DNA from: Archaeoglobus sp. JdFR-37
GTDB taxonomy: Archaea > Halobacteriota > Archaeoglobi > Archaeoglobales > Archaeoglobaceae
Length of the DNA stretch: 64,000 nucleotides
Assembly (NCBI GenBank): GCA_002010215.1
Contig: MTMY01000003.1
Location: 94,142-158,141, forward strand
Direction of reading: 5' to 3'
Positions 36,214 through 45,638 of the stretch are shown in pieces. Each line of letters opens with the position of its first letter. Positions within the stretch are counted from its first letter, which is position 1. A program made the translations under genes and the position numbers. Below the pieces are notes generated by a model. It had not been told where the DNA came from. It did not search any database and was given only the letters and a program-made list of their open reading frames with translations.

Positions 36214-36840
36214 ATGGCAGAAGTCCAGCCAACACGAATGGAGCTAATAAAGCTCAGAAGAAGGATAAAGATGGCTACTAGAGGTCATGCTCTCCTCAAA
36301 ATGAAAAGAGACGGCCTCATAATGGAATTCAGAGACATTCTGGAAGAGGCCAAAGAAGTTATCGGTGGAATGGTGGAGAAGTACGAGAGTGCTAGGGAAA
36401 GACTGGCCATCGCAATGGCCGCTGATGGAGTTATAGCCGTCAAATCCATAGCCCTATCATGCCATACCGAGCCCAGTTTTACCATCAAAAAGAAGAACAT
36501 AATGGGTGTGGTAGTTCCAGTAATAAAGCGAGAGAAAGTCAGGAAGAGGGTATCTGAGAGAGATTACGGTGTCATTGGGACAACAGCCAGAATAGATGAG
36601 GCAGTGGCAGCATATGAGGAGCTGGTAGATGCTATTCTTGAGGTTGCTGAACTTGAAACGACACTTAAAAGGCTTATTGAAGAGATTGAAAAAACCAAGA
36701 GGAGAGTCAACGCTCTGGAATACAGGGTAATCCCGGACATGGAAGCGACTGCCAAATATATATCCTTCAGGCTTGAGGAGATGGACAGAGAGAACATAGT
36801 CAGGCTGAAGAAGATAAAGGCAAAGATGGCAAAGACCTGA
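36214..36840 (+). CDS. atpD: A-type ATP synthase subunit D
   Basis: This 208-residue central shaft has two long helices: PTRMELIKLRRRIKMATRG at the N-terminus and RRVNALEYRVIPDMEATAKY near the C-terminus. AGAGGTGTC provides a good ribosome-binding site. It is the last recognised ATP synthase gene, followed 12 bases later by a small membrane ORF. Confidence 0.95.
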   Translation: MAEVQPTRMELIKLRRRIKMATRGHALLKMKRDGLIMEFRDILEEAKEVIGGMVEKYESARERLAIAMAADGVIAVKSIALSCHTEPSFTIKKKNIMGVVVPVIKREKVRKRVSERDYGVIGTTARIDEAVAAYEELVDAILEVAELETTLKRLIEEIEKTKRRVNALEYRVIPDMEATAKYISFRLEEMDRENIVRLKKIKAKMAKT

Positions 36841-36852
36841 AAAATCTGAAAG

Positions 36853-37011
36853 ATGATCTTTGAAAAAATTTACCGCTGGCTCAGCAATGAGGAAAACTTG
36901 GTCAGAATACTCAGATACTGGTGGATAATCTCTACTTTGAGGATAGTTATTGGAACCTCAATTCTAATTTTAATTCTTCTCGGCTACACTTTTTCCCATT
37001 ACAAGCCGTGA
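36853..37011 (+). CDS. 52-residue single-pass membrane protein after atpD
   Basis: This short ORF starts 12 bases after the atpD stop on the same strand. The amphipathic N-terminus (MIFEKIYRWLSNEENLV) is followed by one hydrophobic helix (IVIGTSILILILLGYTF) and a short tail ending HYKP. Location at the end of the ATP synthase operon suggests a role in assembly or regulation of the membrane sector. The ribosome-binding site is weak, so translation may depend on coupling to atpD. No family is recognised. Confidence 0.6.
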   Translation: MIFEKIYRWLSNEENLVRILRYWWIISTLRIVIGTSILILILLGYTFSHYKP

Positions 37012-37053
37012 GATTTGTTAGGTTAGAGTAATTCAGGGTGAGGTTAGGAGTGT

Positions 37054-37236
37054 ATGCCGTACTACGAAGTCTGGATAGATCTTTCCAAGAGAAACGAAAT
37101 TGAAAAGAGACTGAAAGAAGTTTGTAGGGAAGTTCATGAGGCCTTCTGCGACTATCACTACATTGTGGAAGTGAAAGACGAGAAAGAGCTGTCACTGGAA
37201 GGAGTTATAAGAGTGAGAAGACACTACAACTGCTGA
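37054..37236 (+). CDS. small protein of unknown function
   Basis: This 60-residue charged protein (MPYYEVWIDLSKRNEIEKRL) looks like an alpha-beta fold and ends RRHYNC. A purine-rich GAGGTTAGGAG lies just upstream of the ATG. Its stop TGA overlaps the ATG of the next gene, a MazG-like hydrolase, so it may be its partner. No known domain. Confidence 0.6.
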   Translation: MPYYEVWIDLSKRNEIEKRLKEVCREVHEAFCDYHYIVEVKDEKELSLEGVIRVRRHYNC

Positions 37237-37577
37237 TGATGATTGAGGAGTTAACTGAAAAAGTAGTCAGGTTCAGAAATGCAAGAGACTGGCAGAGGTA
37301 CCACACACCAAAGAATCTTGCAGCATCCATATCTGTGGAAGCTGCAGAACTTCTAGAAATCTTTCAGTGGTCTGAGGATGGATACGAGGTTGTGGAGGAT
37401 AAGAGAGAAAAAATTGCTGAAGAAGTGGCGGACATCTTCATTTATCTACTGCTTCTCTGCCATGAATGTGGCATTAATCTTATCGAGGCATTTAACAAGA
37501 AAATGGAAATAAATGAGTCAAAATACCCGGTGGAAAAAGCAAAAGGCAAATCCTCAAAATACACAGAGCTGGATTGA
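37236..37577 (+). CDS. MazG-like nucleotide pyrophosphohydrolase (dCTPase/RS21-C6 type)
   Basis: This 113-residue all-alpha NTP pyrophosphatase removes unwanted dNTPs. The metal motif is split as usual: VEAAELLEIFQW (ExxE) and EEVADIFIYLLLL (ExxD). Length and pattern match the single-domain RS21-C6/YpjD-like group rather than full MazG. ATGs at 37236 and 37239 are both possible. Confidence 0.85.
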   Translation: MMIEELTEKVVRFRNARDWQRYHTPKNLAASISVEAAELLEIFQWSEDGYEVVEDKREKIAEEVADIFIYLLLLCHECGINLIEAFNKKMEINESKYPVEKAKGKSSKYTELD

Positions 37578-37582
37578 GAGTT

Positions 37583-38044
37583 TTAGAGATACATTGTGTC
37601 AAATCCGGGCTTGTCAAATTCGTGCTGAACATTCCAGATTATGTAAAGCTTGCATTTGAAGATCTCTCGCAAAGCACCCATAAGTTTGCTCTTGGTAAGC
37701 TCATCTTCATATATCGGTATCGAGAATTCCACTCTCTGAACATTCTCCGCATCGGGCACCATCCTGAATTCAGCTTCTCTGAAAAGCAGGTCCATTTTCC
37801 ACCGATGAATCATTTTCTTTTTCTTTTCTGGAGGAAGAGAGAGCAGAGCTCTGTAGTGGTTCTCAGCAAGGACTATACCGCTCACAACCACTATGAAATC
37901 CTTGTCCACGGGTTTTACAACATCTGAAACCTGATTCGAGCCAGGAGGGAATTCTACGATGTAGTGGAAGACTGCCCTCTCATCCGGCACATCAGCTTTC
38001 AGTATTCCCTCTTCCGCCAGCCACTCCTTCACAATTTCTCTCAT
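37583..38044 (-). CDS. conserved archaeal protein, DUF2299-like
   Basis: This 153-residue soluble alpha-beta protein (REIVKEWLAEEGILKADVPD, FPPGSNQVSDVVKP, FSIPIYEDELTKSKLM) resembles DUF2299 proteins of archaea. Function is unknown. It is convergent with the MazG-like gene, with only 5 bases between the stops, and follows the PK-C-like gene by 18 bases on the minus strand, so it shares that operon. Confidence 0.6.
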   Translation of the reverse strand: MREIVKEWLAEEGILKADVPDERAVFHYIVEFPPGSNQVSDVVKPVDKDFIVVVSGIVLAENHYRALLSLPPEKKKKMIHRWKMDLLFREAEFRMVPDAENVQRVEFSIPIYEDELTKSKLMGALREIFKCKLYIIWNVQHEFDKPGFDTMYL

Positions 38045-38062
38045 CTCTCATCTCCTCTCCTC

Positions 38063-38671
38063 TCATCTTTTCTCCCTCGGAATACATACTATCTCTCGTA
38101 TCTGCATATCGAAAAAGTTGTTCATGTGGGCTGACCTGATAACGACGGCAGTATCAGCTCCCCTGCCTCTACCCGCCACGGCAACAACTTCTTCGATAGG
38201 TATGGCTCCACTGTCAGCAGCCATAATGGTTATTTCCACACATACTTTCAGACCGTGACCGAAGAGGGAACGGAGAGCTTCGGCAATGGCCTCTGTTCTG
38301 GAGGCTCCGCCAAGCTTTCTGCTTATACTCCTCTCCAACCCGCTGAGTATGTGGCTCTGCCTTACGATGGTCACTCCCTGAGCTCTCAACCACTCTTCCT
38401 TCTCTGGAGCCATACTGTCTTTCCCTTCCTCATAAAAACCCCTGTGGTAGGTGACGCAGACCAGTTGCAGGTTTAGTCCCTTCTCCTTTAGTATTTTTAC
38501 AGCCTTTATTGCAGTCTCACCTGTGGCTGAAGCCACAACCATATAGTTCAGGCCGAGTTCTTCTGCCCTTTTGATAGCCAGTTCCAGAGTTTTCTCAGTA
38601 TTCTGCTTACCTGGTTTCTCAAAATAGTAGATTCTGGCTTCCATCAACTTCGATTCACTAAATTCACCCAT
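38063..38671 (-). CDS. pyruvate kinase C-terminal-domain-like protein (AF0103 type)
   Basis: This 202-residue stand-alone domain is related to the pyruvate kinase allosteric domain. The A. fulgidus homologue AF0103 has a crystal structure but no assigned function. Features: [29 protein letters not shown] (phosphate-binding-like loop) and [15 protein letters not shown]. The start at 38671 touches the end of the DUF131 gene. An internal ATG at codon 10 is an alternative. Confidence 0.8.
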   Translation of the reverse strand: MGEFSESKLMEARIYYFEKPGKQNTEKTLELAIKRAEELGLNYMVVASATGETAIKAVKILKEKGLNLQLVCVTYHRGFYEEGKDSMAPEKEEWLRAQGVTIVRQSHILSGLERSISRKLGGASRTEAIAEALRSLFGHGLKVCVEITIMAADSGAIPIEEVVAVAGRGRGADTAVVIRSAHMNNFFDMQIREIVCIPREKR

Positions 38672-39006
38672 CAGATCACCGCCTGTAAAGAGAACATATA
38701 AATTATCGATAGGAGCATCAGGAGGATTGCAAGGATTAAAGCAAGGCTTGCATACTTCGAATCTCCAAAGACTATAGGTATAGGGCCTATTAACACAACT
38801 CCACCGGCTTTAACTTCTCTTCTGGGCTTTCTTTCCATTTTCTCTATTTCCTCCCTTTTCTCCCATTTATATTCTTCCCACTCCTCCTGTTCCTCCAACT
38901 CTCTGAACTCTAAATCCCGATACCCAATCTCAACTCTTTCTGTAAGTCCTCTGATTGTCAGAAGGATGCCAGCTGCAATCATGACGATAGCAATCAGTTC
39001 AAGCAT
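38671..39006 (-). CDS. DUF131 (TIGR00304) membrane protein A
   Basis: This 111-residue protein has two membrane helices: one at the N-terminus and one after the family motif [14 protein letters not shown]. The first helix is followed by an acidic charged segment. It overlaps the next gene by one base and is a paralogue of the preceding ORF (39010-39267). Function unknown. Confidence 0.75.
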   Translation of the reverse strand: MLELIAIVMIAAGILLTIRGLTERVEIGYRDLEFRELEEQEEWEEYKWEKREEIEKMERKPRREVKAGGVVLIGPIPIVFGDSKYASLALILAILLMLLSIIYMFSLQAVI

Positions 39007-39009
39007 TGT

Positions 39010-39267
39010 TCACCACCTCGTGAAGAATAGAAGCATCAGAAGGAAGAAGGCGGCTATGAATATACTTATCACCGCCATGTCTGGTGAGGAGGCAAAGATG
39101 ATGGGGAACGGCCCTATGACTACCACTCCCCCGTACTCCACACTTTCTGCCTGTGAGATTAGGAGCAGCGATATACCCATGAAAATGAGAGCAATTCCTA
39201 CGAAGATTTTGATGGGGTTCATAAGTTTATTTACAGTGGAAGTGTTAAAAAATGTGACGTGGAGCAT
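39010..39267 (-). CDS. DUF131 (TIGR00304) membrane protein B
   Basis: This 85-residue, two-helix membrane protein has the same central motif (GGVVVIGPFPIIFASS) as its neighbour. Only three bases separate the two genes, a tandem duplication. They might form a heteromeric membrane complex. Confidence 0.75.
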   Translation of the reverse strand: MLHVTFFNTSTVNKLMNPIKIFVGIALIFMGISLLLISQAESVEYGGVVVIGPFPIIFASSPDMAVISIFIAAFFLLMLLFFTRW

Positions 39268-39302
39268 TCTTGGAAGACGTAAATGAATGGATGTGAACCC
39301 CG

Positions 39303-39569
39303 ATGGGTATCGTTACATTTTTCTATAACGTTAGGGGTACTTTGGCTATGTGCCTTTCAAAAAAGGAGAGAGAATTCATTCAGGACTGGCTTGAAGTCAT
39401 GGATGGTGAGATGAGGTTAACTGAGTTCGTTGATAAATGGAAGAGCCAGGGGAGGGACTGGAAGGTTTACATGAGAGTACTGAGACACAGGATATCGAAA
39501 AAATACGAGATGATGTTAAAGGATGCGTTGCTGATGAAGGAGTTTCTGGATCTCAACCACCATCCCTGA
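39303..39569 (+). CDS. small helical protein of unknown function
   Basis: This ORF encodes 88 residues from ATG 39303, or 73 from ATG 39348 (MCLSKKEREFIQDWLEVM). The later start begins where the regular helical sequence begins and may be the true one. The pattern LSKKEREFIQDWL with a following FVDKWKSQGRDWKVY looks like a conserved archaeal helical domain, but I cannot name it. Its end overlaps the convergent NSUN gene by 17 bases. Confidence 0.5.
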   Translation: MGIVTFFYNVRGTLAMCLSKKEREFIQDWLEVMDGEMRLTEFVDKWKSQGRDWKVYMRVLRHRISKKYEMMLKDALLMKEFLDLNHHP

Positions 39570-40518
39570 CAATTTTGGCAATGAAAAAGCCAGAACATCT
39601 GTGTTTATGGGGGAAAAGCCTCTTCGCTTTCCTGATCTCCGGATTAAGCTTCAGGCCTGGAAGCTCTGTCAGAGCATCATCCCCATAACTGACTTTCTCA
39701 AGATAAACATCGAATTCATCAATGACCTTGGACACAACAAGCTCATTTTCCTCTGGTGTCATTGAGCAGGTTGAATAAACTACCACACCACCTCTCTTCA
39801 CGCTCATGATGGCGGATCTGAGGAGATCAAGCTGAAGGGAGGAGCAAAATCTTATGTCATCCTCCCCTCTGCTAGTCTTTCTTGAGGGGTCCTTATGTAT
39901 TACTCCTTCTCCGGTGCATGGAGCATCAAGCAGTATTTTATCAGCTTTGATGTTGAGTTCATGAAACCTTGTCGCGTTCATCCTAATTACTGCAGTGTTC
40001 ATGACGCCCATTCGGTGGATGTTGTCTACAAGTGGCCCGATTCTTTCGGGATTAGCCTCTATGGCCAGCAATCTCCCCCTATTTCCCATGAGCTGTGCCA
40101 GAAAGGTTGTTTTGCCTCCAGGAGAAGCTGTAAAATCAACCACAAGCTCATTGGGATTGGGATTGAGTTCAATAGGAGGTATGCATGAGCTCTTATCCAT
40201 CACATAATAATACCCCATCAGATACTCTGGGGTGGCTCCTACACTGAATGGCTCCTCCACAATCTCGTAGCAATAAGGAACCTCAGTCTCCTTCAGCAAA
40301 AAACCTCTTTCTTTCAGCCTTTCCAAAAGCTCTTCTTCGCCGATTTTGAGGGTATTCACCCTTATGTACTTGGGCACTCCTTTCTCCATTGCCTCAAGTA
40401 TTTGCCTCGCCTCCTCACCAAAAAAAGCCAGCCATCTCCTCACTATAAACTCATCGTAGCCATATTTCTCTGCCAGCTTCCTAGATAAATCTGAAGAGGG
40501 AAAGTCAAGCACTGTCAT
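39553..40518 (-). CDS. NOL1/NOP2/Sun-family RNA m5C methyltransferase
   Basis: This 321-residue SAM-dependent enzyme methylates cytosine-5 in tRNA or rRNA. SAM motif DFTASPGGKTTFLAQL, catalytic block DAPCTGEGVIHKDP (Cys for release) and STCSMTPEENE (nucleophilic Cys). I chose ATG 40518 because the longer frame overlaps the upstream gene. No PUA domain is evident. Confidence 0.9.
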   Translation of the reverse strand: MTVLDFPSSDLSRKLAEKYGYDEFIVRRWLAFFGEEARQILEAMEKGVPKYIRVNTLKIGEEELLERLKERGFLLKETEVPYCYEIVEEPFSVGATPEYLMGYYYVMDKSSCIPPIELNPNPNELVVDFTASPGGKTTFLAQLMGNRGRLLAIEANPERIGPLVDNIHRMGVMNTAVIRMNATRFHELNIKADKILLDAPCTGEGVIHKDPSRKTSRGEDDIRFCSSLQLDLLRSAIMSVKRGGVVVYSTCSMTPEENELVVSKVIDEFDVYLEKVSYGDDALTELPGLKLNPEIRKAKRLFPHKHRCSGFFIAKIVRDGG

Positions 40519-40525
40519 TTCGAGG

Positions 40526-41059
40526 TCATCTATCGAAGAACGGGTTTTTGCCCAGAGAAGCAAGGGGGATTCCCATTACCACATCCGCCTTTGCAATTCC
40601 CAGCATTCTTGCAGCCACACCTATACGGTACATCACCCTGCTATCTACTCCAAAAATGCTACCAAGCTTTACCGCTGAGCCGATTGCAATCCCCATGTCC
40701 AGCACCCTAAACACGCAGTTCGGGCCAATGAAGTCTCTACCCTCCTTTCTAGCAGATGGCATCTCGTTGCAGTTAAAGCCGCAGGCACCGCAGTTGAGCA
40801 TCAGAGGTTCTCCACCATCAACGCCTATGAGGAGGACACCCTCTGCCTTTCTGACTCCATTGGCATCTCTTATGAAGTTCTTTCCTCTGCTTTCAGCCAA
40901 CTCCTCCATCTTCTCAGCAATCCTATCCTTATCTTCTCCATCCACAAAAATTATCTCTAGGTAGTCTTCCCCCTTCCCCTTGGGGGCGGTTCTGGCAGAA
41001 ACAGCCATCAAATATGCTGCAATTTTTATTGCTTCCTTTCTGAATTCCTCCTCTTTCAT
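40526..41059 (-). CDS. DUF2148 ferredoxin-like domain protein
   Basis: This 177-residue protein has a cysteine cluster NCGACGFNCNEM (near residue 88) and GPNCVF, consistent with an Fe-S-binding DUF2148 protein. AIKIAAYLMAVSARTAPKGKG is the family N-terminus. Function unknown. It lies immediately upstream of the methyltransferase gene. Confidence 0.8.
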   Translation of the reverse strand: MKEEEFRKEAIKIAAYLMAVSARTAPKGKGEDYLEIIFVDGEDKDRIAEKMEELAESRGKNFIRDANGVRKAEGVLLIGVDGGEPLMLNCGACGFNCNEMPSARKEGRDFIGPNCVFRVLDMGIAIGSAVKLGSIFGVDSRVMYRIGVAARMLGIAKADVVMGIPLASLGKNPFFDR

Positions 41060-41112
41060 CCCATCACACCTCCTTACGATTTAAGCTCTCAACTCTCTAA
41101 TCCCCTAAACCA

Positions 41113-41952
41113 TCAAAATGCACCGCCAGTGAATGCGATCAGTCCTATAAACATGGCTTTAAGCGTATCCTTCCTAAGTTTTCCTATCTCTTCTTTGCTT
41201 ACTCCAGAAATTAACTTTCTGGAAATGCTGATGAGCATGGCATCTGTTATGGCAACTGGAATTATATACTTGAGATCCATAAATTCTGACAGAGTTAATG
41301 GCAAAAGGCTCAAGGCAACCGATGTAAGGAAGAGTACTGCAGAGATCCTTGATGCGAAGCTTATGCTTTTTACTCTCGCAACCGTCCTTACATTCCTCAA
41401 CGCATCCCCCTCAACATCCTCTATTCCCTTCATTATCTCCCTCGCAAGCCCCGAGACGAAAGCGATGGCTGAGAGCACCACCACAGGAAGCCCAACGAGT
41501 CCAGCGACGACGCCTCCGAAGAGAAAAGGTGCTGCCATGGATGCAGCAATGTATACATTTCCTGCAACACCAAATTCCTTCAGCTTCACGTCGTATGCAT
41601 AGCCCATTGCGGTTATAAAGAAGGCAAATAGGAAAGCATCATAGGATATCTTGAGGGCCGAGATGAGACCTGCCGGAGCCAGAATGATTGCAAAGAAGAG
41701 AGCATGTTCCTTTTTCAGCTCACCCCTCACCAAGGGTCTGTCTAACCTTCTGTTGGCAATGTCAACTTCGTAATCAAAATAATCGTTCAAGGCGAAAGCT
41801 GAAGCCTGAAGAAAAAGGGCCGTGAGAAATCCGAAAAATGCTTTTTCAGCATCAAAGTTTGTGGCAGAAGAAATCACCATACCTGCTATTACTGCTATTC
41901 CGTACATTATTCCGTGCTCAAGTCTTAAAAGCTGCCAGACTGCCTTGATCAT
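41113..41952 (-). CDS. UbiA-family digeranylgeranylglyceryl phosphate synthase-like prenyltransferase
   Basis: This 279-residue membrane enzyme has about eight helices and both Asp-rich motifs: [19 protein letters not shown] and [13 protein letters not shown]. The neighbouring GGGP synthase gene overlaps it (ATGA), so this should attach the second geranylgeranyl chain in archaeal ether lipid synthesis. Confidence 0.9.
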   Translation of the reverse strand: MIKAVWQLLRLEHGIMYGIAVIAGMVISSATNFDAEKAFFGFLTALFLQASAFALNDYFDYEVDIANRRLDRPLVRGELKKEHALFFAIILAPAGLISALKISYDAFLFAFFITAMGYAYDVKLKEFGVAGNVYIAASMAAPFLFGGVVAGLVGLPVVVLSAIAFVSGLAREIMKGIEDVEGDALRNVRTVARVKSISFASRISAVLFLTSVALSLLPLTLSEFMDLKYIIPVAITDAMLISISRKLISGVSKEEIGKLRKDTLKAMFIGLIAFTGGAF

Positions 41953-42638
41953 GGTATCGTGGAGAGGTAGGCATCAATCCCCTCATCGTAGATGACGTTG
42001 CCCACCACAATTATGTCAGCATATCTCAGCATTTTTTCAGCCTTTTCAGCACTGTTAATGCCCCCACCATAAATCAGCACACTTTTCTCCAATACACTCT
42101 TGACTTCTCTCACAATTTCTGGCTCGCCATAGGTTCCGCTGTATTCCACATATATTGCATCCAGATTCAGTACCCTCTCTCCCACCACTGCAAAACTTGC
42201 CGCTTGAATTGGTGTCAGGTCAGTAATTGCATCTGTAACTCTTGCCACTGCTGAAGAAGGATTCAGAACTATATAACCTTCAAAGACGGTTTTGTCAACT
42301 ACCTCAAAAAACTTCTTGAGACTTGCATAGTTGTTCTCAACCCATTTTGCGTGCTTTCCTGTAATCCACTCCCCCTTTCTGGAATTCAGCACTACAGGAA
42401 CGAAAAGGTAGTCAGCCTCATAAACAACATTTGTCGGGTCTGAAGGCTCCATGATTGTCGGAAGGGCGTGTTCTTTCACGGCCTCGAACAACTTCTTTGC
42501 CTTTTCGTAGGTTACATTCTGGGTTCCACTCACCATGACCGCATCAGTGCCACCTTCCGCAACAGCCTTGATTATCTCTGGAGTGTTCTCCTTGTCTGGA
42601 TCAAGCTTCGTTATGTGACGCCATTTTCTCCAGCTCAT
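41949..42638 (-). CDS. geranylgeranylglyceryl phosphate synthase
   Basis: This 229-residue TIM-barrel enzyme joins glycerol-1-phosphate with geranylgeranyl diphosphate, the first committed step of archaeal lipids. The start [14 protein letters not shown] matches the A. fulgidus enzyme as I recall it, so ATG 42638 is chosen. [29 protein letters not shown] and [10 protein letters not shown] are conserved. The frame stays open a further 38 codons upstream, and the promoter at 42739-42750 could also support an ATG at 42713. Confidence 0.92.
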   Translation of the reverse strand: MSWRKWRHITKLDPDKENTPEIIKAVAEGGTDAVMVSGTQNVTYEKAKKLFEAVKEHALPTIMEPSDPTNVVYEADYLFVPVVLNSRKGEWITGKHAKWVENNYASLKKFFEVVDKTVFEGYIVLNPSSAVARVTDAITDLTPIQAASFAVVGERVLNLDAIYVEYSGTYGEPEIVREVKSVLEKSVLIYGGGINSAEKAEKMLRYADIIVVGNVIYDEGIDAYLSTIP

Positions 42639-42738
42639 TGGCACCATTTCAAGCCATTCAGATTTAAGTTTTTGGTCATCCGATGATTCTAATCCGATGG
42701 TATCTAACGTCATTGGGACATAATTGGGGGTCAGCCAA

Positions 42739-42750
42739 TTTTTATATAAC
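42739..42750. promoter_or_regulatory. two-way TATA element, GGGP synthase and LysE genes
   Basis: The near-symmetric TTTTTATATAAC lies about 25 bases before the plus-strand ATG 42771, giving a nearly leaderless mRNA. Read in reverse, it lies about 30 bases before an in-frame ATG at 42713 of the GGGP synthase frame. One TATA element may serve both directions. Confidence 0.45.
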
Positions 42751-42770
42751 ATCTCTGCAACCCCCTCTTC

Positions 42771-43364
42771 ATGAATTCCCTAGATCTTTTCAGCTTCGCA
42801 GCCATGGTTGCCCTGATCAGCCTTAGCGGCGTCATGGCTCCAGGCCCGTTATTTGCAGCAACCATTGCAGCAGGAAGAGACGATCCAAGAGCAGGATTTA
42901 TGATATCTGCCGGTCATGCAGCAGTCGAAATCCCCTTAATCGCCATCCTCTTTCTCTTCGGCTCATTTCTTGGAGAAGTTGAGAGGAGAATTCTGGCTTT
43001 TGTTGGAGGAGTTGTTCTACTATATATCGCTTACACGGAGCTTCGAAGCGAGATGGAAAAGAAAGTTTTCAGGAATTTTTTCACCGGAGCCATTATGAGT
43101 GCCCTCAACCCTTACTTTCTGCTGTGGTGGGCTACCATTGGTCTTTCACTGGCAACGAAGGCTGTGGACCTTGGAATGATTGGGCTTCTGGTTTTCATCG
43201 TTGTCCATGAAGCTTGTGATTTTGGCTGGCTGGGCTTTGTAGGATACAGCTCAGGTAAAGGAGCCACAATCTGGGGAGATAAAGCAGTTAAAACCCTTAA
43301 AATTGTATCATCCGGGCTTTTAGCAGTGTTTGGAATCTACTTCATCGTATCTGCACTTATTTGA
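42771..43364 (+). CDS. LysE/RhtB-family exporter
   Basis: This 197-residue membrane protein has about six helices and the family block [18 protein letters not shown] near the N-terminus and [15 protein letters not shown]. It probably exports amino acids or related metabolites. Divergent from the lipid genes. Confidence 0.88.
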   Translation: MNSLDLFSFAAMVALISLSGVMAPGPLFAATIAAGRDDPRAGFMISAGHAAVEIPLIAILFLFGSFLGEVERRILAFVGGVVLLYIAYTELRSEMEKKVFRNFFTGAIMSALNPYFLLWWATIGLSLATKAVDLGMIGLLVFIVVHEACDFGWLGFVGYSSGKGATIWGDKAVKTLKIVSSGLLAVFGIYFIVSALI

Positions 43365-43401
43365 CAGATTTGAATCCACCGATTGATCCCACAGAATTGA
43401 A

Positions 43402-44079
43402 TCACAAAGTTGGATCAACAATACCTTCATACCCTATTTTGACTCTCCAGCTTCTGGGTTCAAGCCCCTTGATTATACTCTGGTCAATGCTTAGGATGAA
43501 GTTGTCATCACCAAAAATAGCATCATCCTTTCTGATGCCGATTATTACGTCATAGAGCTTTTCGACGATACGATTAAGATGTTCATCCAGAATTCCTGCA
43601 GAATAATAATCTAGAAGTGTTATTCCGTCTGGAATGGCATCAAAAAGCCTCAAGATCTCGCCAAGAACAGTCTTACCGTGAATTGCCGGAATAAGGTAAA
43701 GCCCACGTATCATTAGAAACGCATCATTTGGGAGGGTTGAGAGGACGCTTTCCAGAGATTTTAATTCCTCCTCGACGTCACCACTCTTTATGAACTCATA
43801 AAGCATGCCATAGCTGCAATCCCTTGTGTTGCCAATTTTGATTATTTTCATTCTCTTGAAAATTTCAGCTAGCTGGGGGTTCTCATTTTTAAGAGACTTA
43901 TATATTTCACCCATTCTTCTGCTGGAAGTTTCAGAATAACTGACCACATAAAGTTCCTTTATTTTTGAGAAATGAGGAATGATGTTGTAAAAAGTGAAAA
44001 CCATAGCTGCATAAGTATCCTCGTAAACAAGTCTTGTTCTCCTACCGTCCATTTTCTGAAACAGGTATTCGAAGTCCAT
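43402..44079 (-). CDS. hypothetical protein, possibly DUF257/RecA-like fold without P-loop
   Basis: This 225-residue soluble alpha-beta protein has no Walker motif. Patterns of strands (RLVYEDTYAAMV, FLMIRGLYLIP, GITLLDYYSAG) recall degenerate RecA/KaiC-like DUF257 proteins, but I am not sure. ATG 44079 follows AAGGTG by 6 bases. The reverse-strand T/A run at 44120-44130 may be its TATA box. Confidence 0.5.
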   Translation of the reverse strand: MDFEYLFQKMDGRRTRLVYEDTYAAMVFTFYNIIPHFSKIKELYVVSYSETSSRRMGEIYKSLKNENPQLAEIFKRMKIIKIGNTRDCSYGMLYEFIKSGDVEEELKSLESVLSTLPNDAFLMIRGLYLIPAIHGKTVLGEILRLFDAIPDGITLLDYYSAGILDEHLNRIVEKLYDVIIGIRKDDAIFGDDNFILSIDQSIIKGLEPRSWRVKIGYEGIVDPTL

Positions 44080-44191
44080 AATTGCACCTTGAATTGTGAT
44101 TGTAGTAGTTGTTGTTATAATCATAAAATCTTTAAAATCTTTTCGTTCAATTCACGATAGATTTTATTTAACTCCTGCGTGAATTTTGGTT

Positions 44192-45619
44192 ATGAAAGTT
44201 GTGACTTCTGAGGAAATGGCGATTATAGATGTTAATTGCGAGTATTATGGTCTTTCGAGACTCCAGCTCATGGAAAATGCTGGTAAAGCCGTTGCTGAAG
44301 AGGTCAAAAAGAGATTTGAGGATTGTAACGTAACTATTCTGGCTGGAACCGGGAACAATGGTGGAGATGGATTTGTTGCAGCCAGATTTTTGAAGGATTA
44401 CGATGTCGAAGTGCTCCTTCTCGGCAGAGGGAGAGACATAAGGAGTGAAATTGCCAGAAGAAACTTTGAGATTTTGAAGATATGCGGCGTGAAAATAGCG
44501 GAGATCAGAGATTCAAATGAAATAGAGAAGGTAGAAGAAATAGAAAGTGAAGTTATTATTGACGCCATGTTAGGAACGGGCTTTAAAAGTAATCTCAGAC
44601 AGCCCTTTGCCAGAGCTATAGATGTTGTGAACTCCAGCAATGCCTTTGTTGTTGCAGTTGACGTTCCAAGTGGTCTGAACCCCGACACAGGGGAGTATGT
44701 AAAGGCAGTAAAGGCTAATGTAACGGTTACATTCCACGCCGCAAAGCCTGGGTTACTTAAGGCAAGAGATGTTTCAGGAGAGGTGGTTGTTGCTGATATA
44801 GGTATTCCTGAATTTTTGGAGAGGCTTTGCGGTCCTGGGGATGTAAAATCCACCTACAGACGTTTCGATAACGCTCATAAAGGCATGCACGGCAGGGTTA
44901 TGATACTGGGCGGTGGCGAATATACTGGAGCCCCTGCTCTGGCAGCCATGGCAGCCTATGCAGCAGGAGCAGATATAGTGACAGTTGTTACACCTGAGAG
45001 GATAAAAGGAATCATCGCATCATTCAGCCCGAATCTCATTGTGAGAGGAGTAAAAGAGCTCTCTGTGAGCTGTGTGGAGGAAATTGCAGAACTTGCTGCC
45101 AGACATCATGTGGTGGTGGCAGGCATGGGGACAGAGAACATTGCTGAGCTCATGGAGGAGCTTTTCAAGTTTGAGGTGGACAAGGCTGTTTTGGATGCCG
45201 GTGCCCTGCTTGACAAAGTTCCTGAAAATAAAGAAGTAATTTTAACACCTCATGGAGGAGAGTTCAGGAGAGTTTTCGGAGGTGAACCCTCTCCTGAGAA
45301 CGTTATGAAAGTAGCAAAGAAAAGCGAGGCAACAATTCTGCTTAAGGGAGAAAAAGACGTCATCAGTGATGGGAAAAGGATGAAGGTAAATCAAAGCGGA
45401 AATGCGGGCATGACTGTAGGCGGGACGGGAGACGTTCTTGCCGGAATATGTGGAGCTTTCCTAGCACTGAGTAATCCTTTCAGAGCTGCCTGCTCTGCAG
45501 CCTTCGTCAATGGGATGGCTGGCGACATGTGCTTTCAGAAAAAAGGTTACAATTTTACGGCAACGGATGTGGTAGAGAGGGTGGCAGAGGCGATAAAGAA
45601 GTGTTTGGAGTTTGATTAA
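44192..45619 (+). CDS. nnr: bifunctional NAD(P)H-hydrate epimerase / ADP-dependent dehydratase
   Basis: This two-domain metabolite repair enzyme has 475 residues. The N-terminal YjeF_N epimerase contains AGTGNNGGDGFVAARFL, and the C-terminal ribokinase-like dehydratase contains LTPHGGEF and VGGTGDVLAGICGAF. The fusion is common in archaea. I chose ATG 44192 over TTG 44186. TTTATTTAAC about 25 bases upstream suggests a leaderless mRNA. Confidence 0.93.
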   Translation: MKVVTSEEMAIIDVNCEYYGLSRLQLMENAGKAVAEEVKKRFEDCNVTILAGTGNNGGDGFVAARFLKDYDVEVLLLGRGRDIRSEIARRNFEILKICGVKIAEIRDSNEIEKVEEIESEVIIDAMLGTGFKSNLRQPFARAIDVVNSSNAFVVAVDVPSGLNPDTGEYVKAVKANVTVTFHAAKPGLLKARDVSGEVVVADIGIPEFLERLCGPGDVKSTYRRFDNAHKGMHGRVMILGGGEYTGAPALAAMAAYAAGADIVTVVTPERIKGIIASFSPNLIVRGVKELSVSCVEEIAELAARHHVVVAGMGTENIAELMEELFKFEVDKAVLDAGALLDKVPENKEVILTPHGGEFRRVFGGEPSPENVMKVAKKSEATILLKGEKDVISDGKRMKVNQSGNAGMTVGGTGDVLAGICGAFLALSNPFRAACSAAFVNGMAGDMCFQKKGYNFTATDVVERVAEAIKKCLEFD

Positions 45620-45638
45620 GGCAAAATTTTACTGAGAG

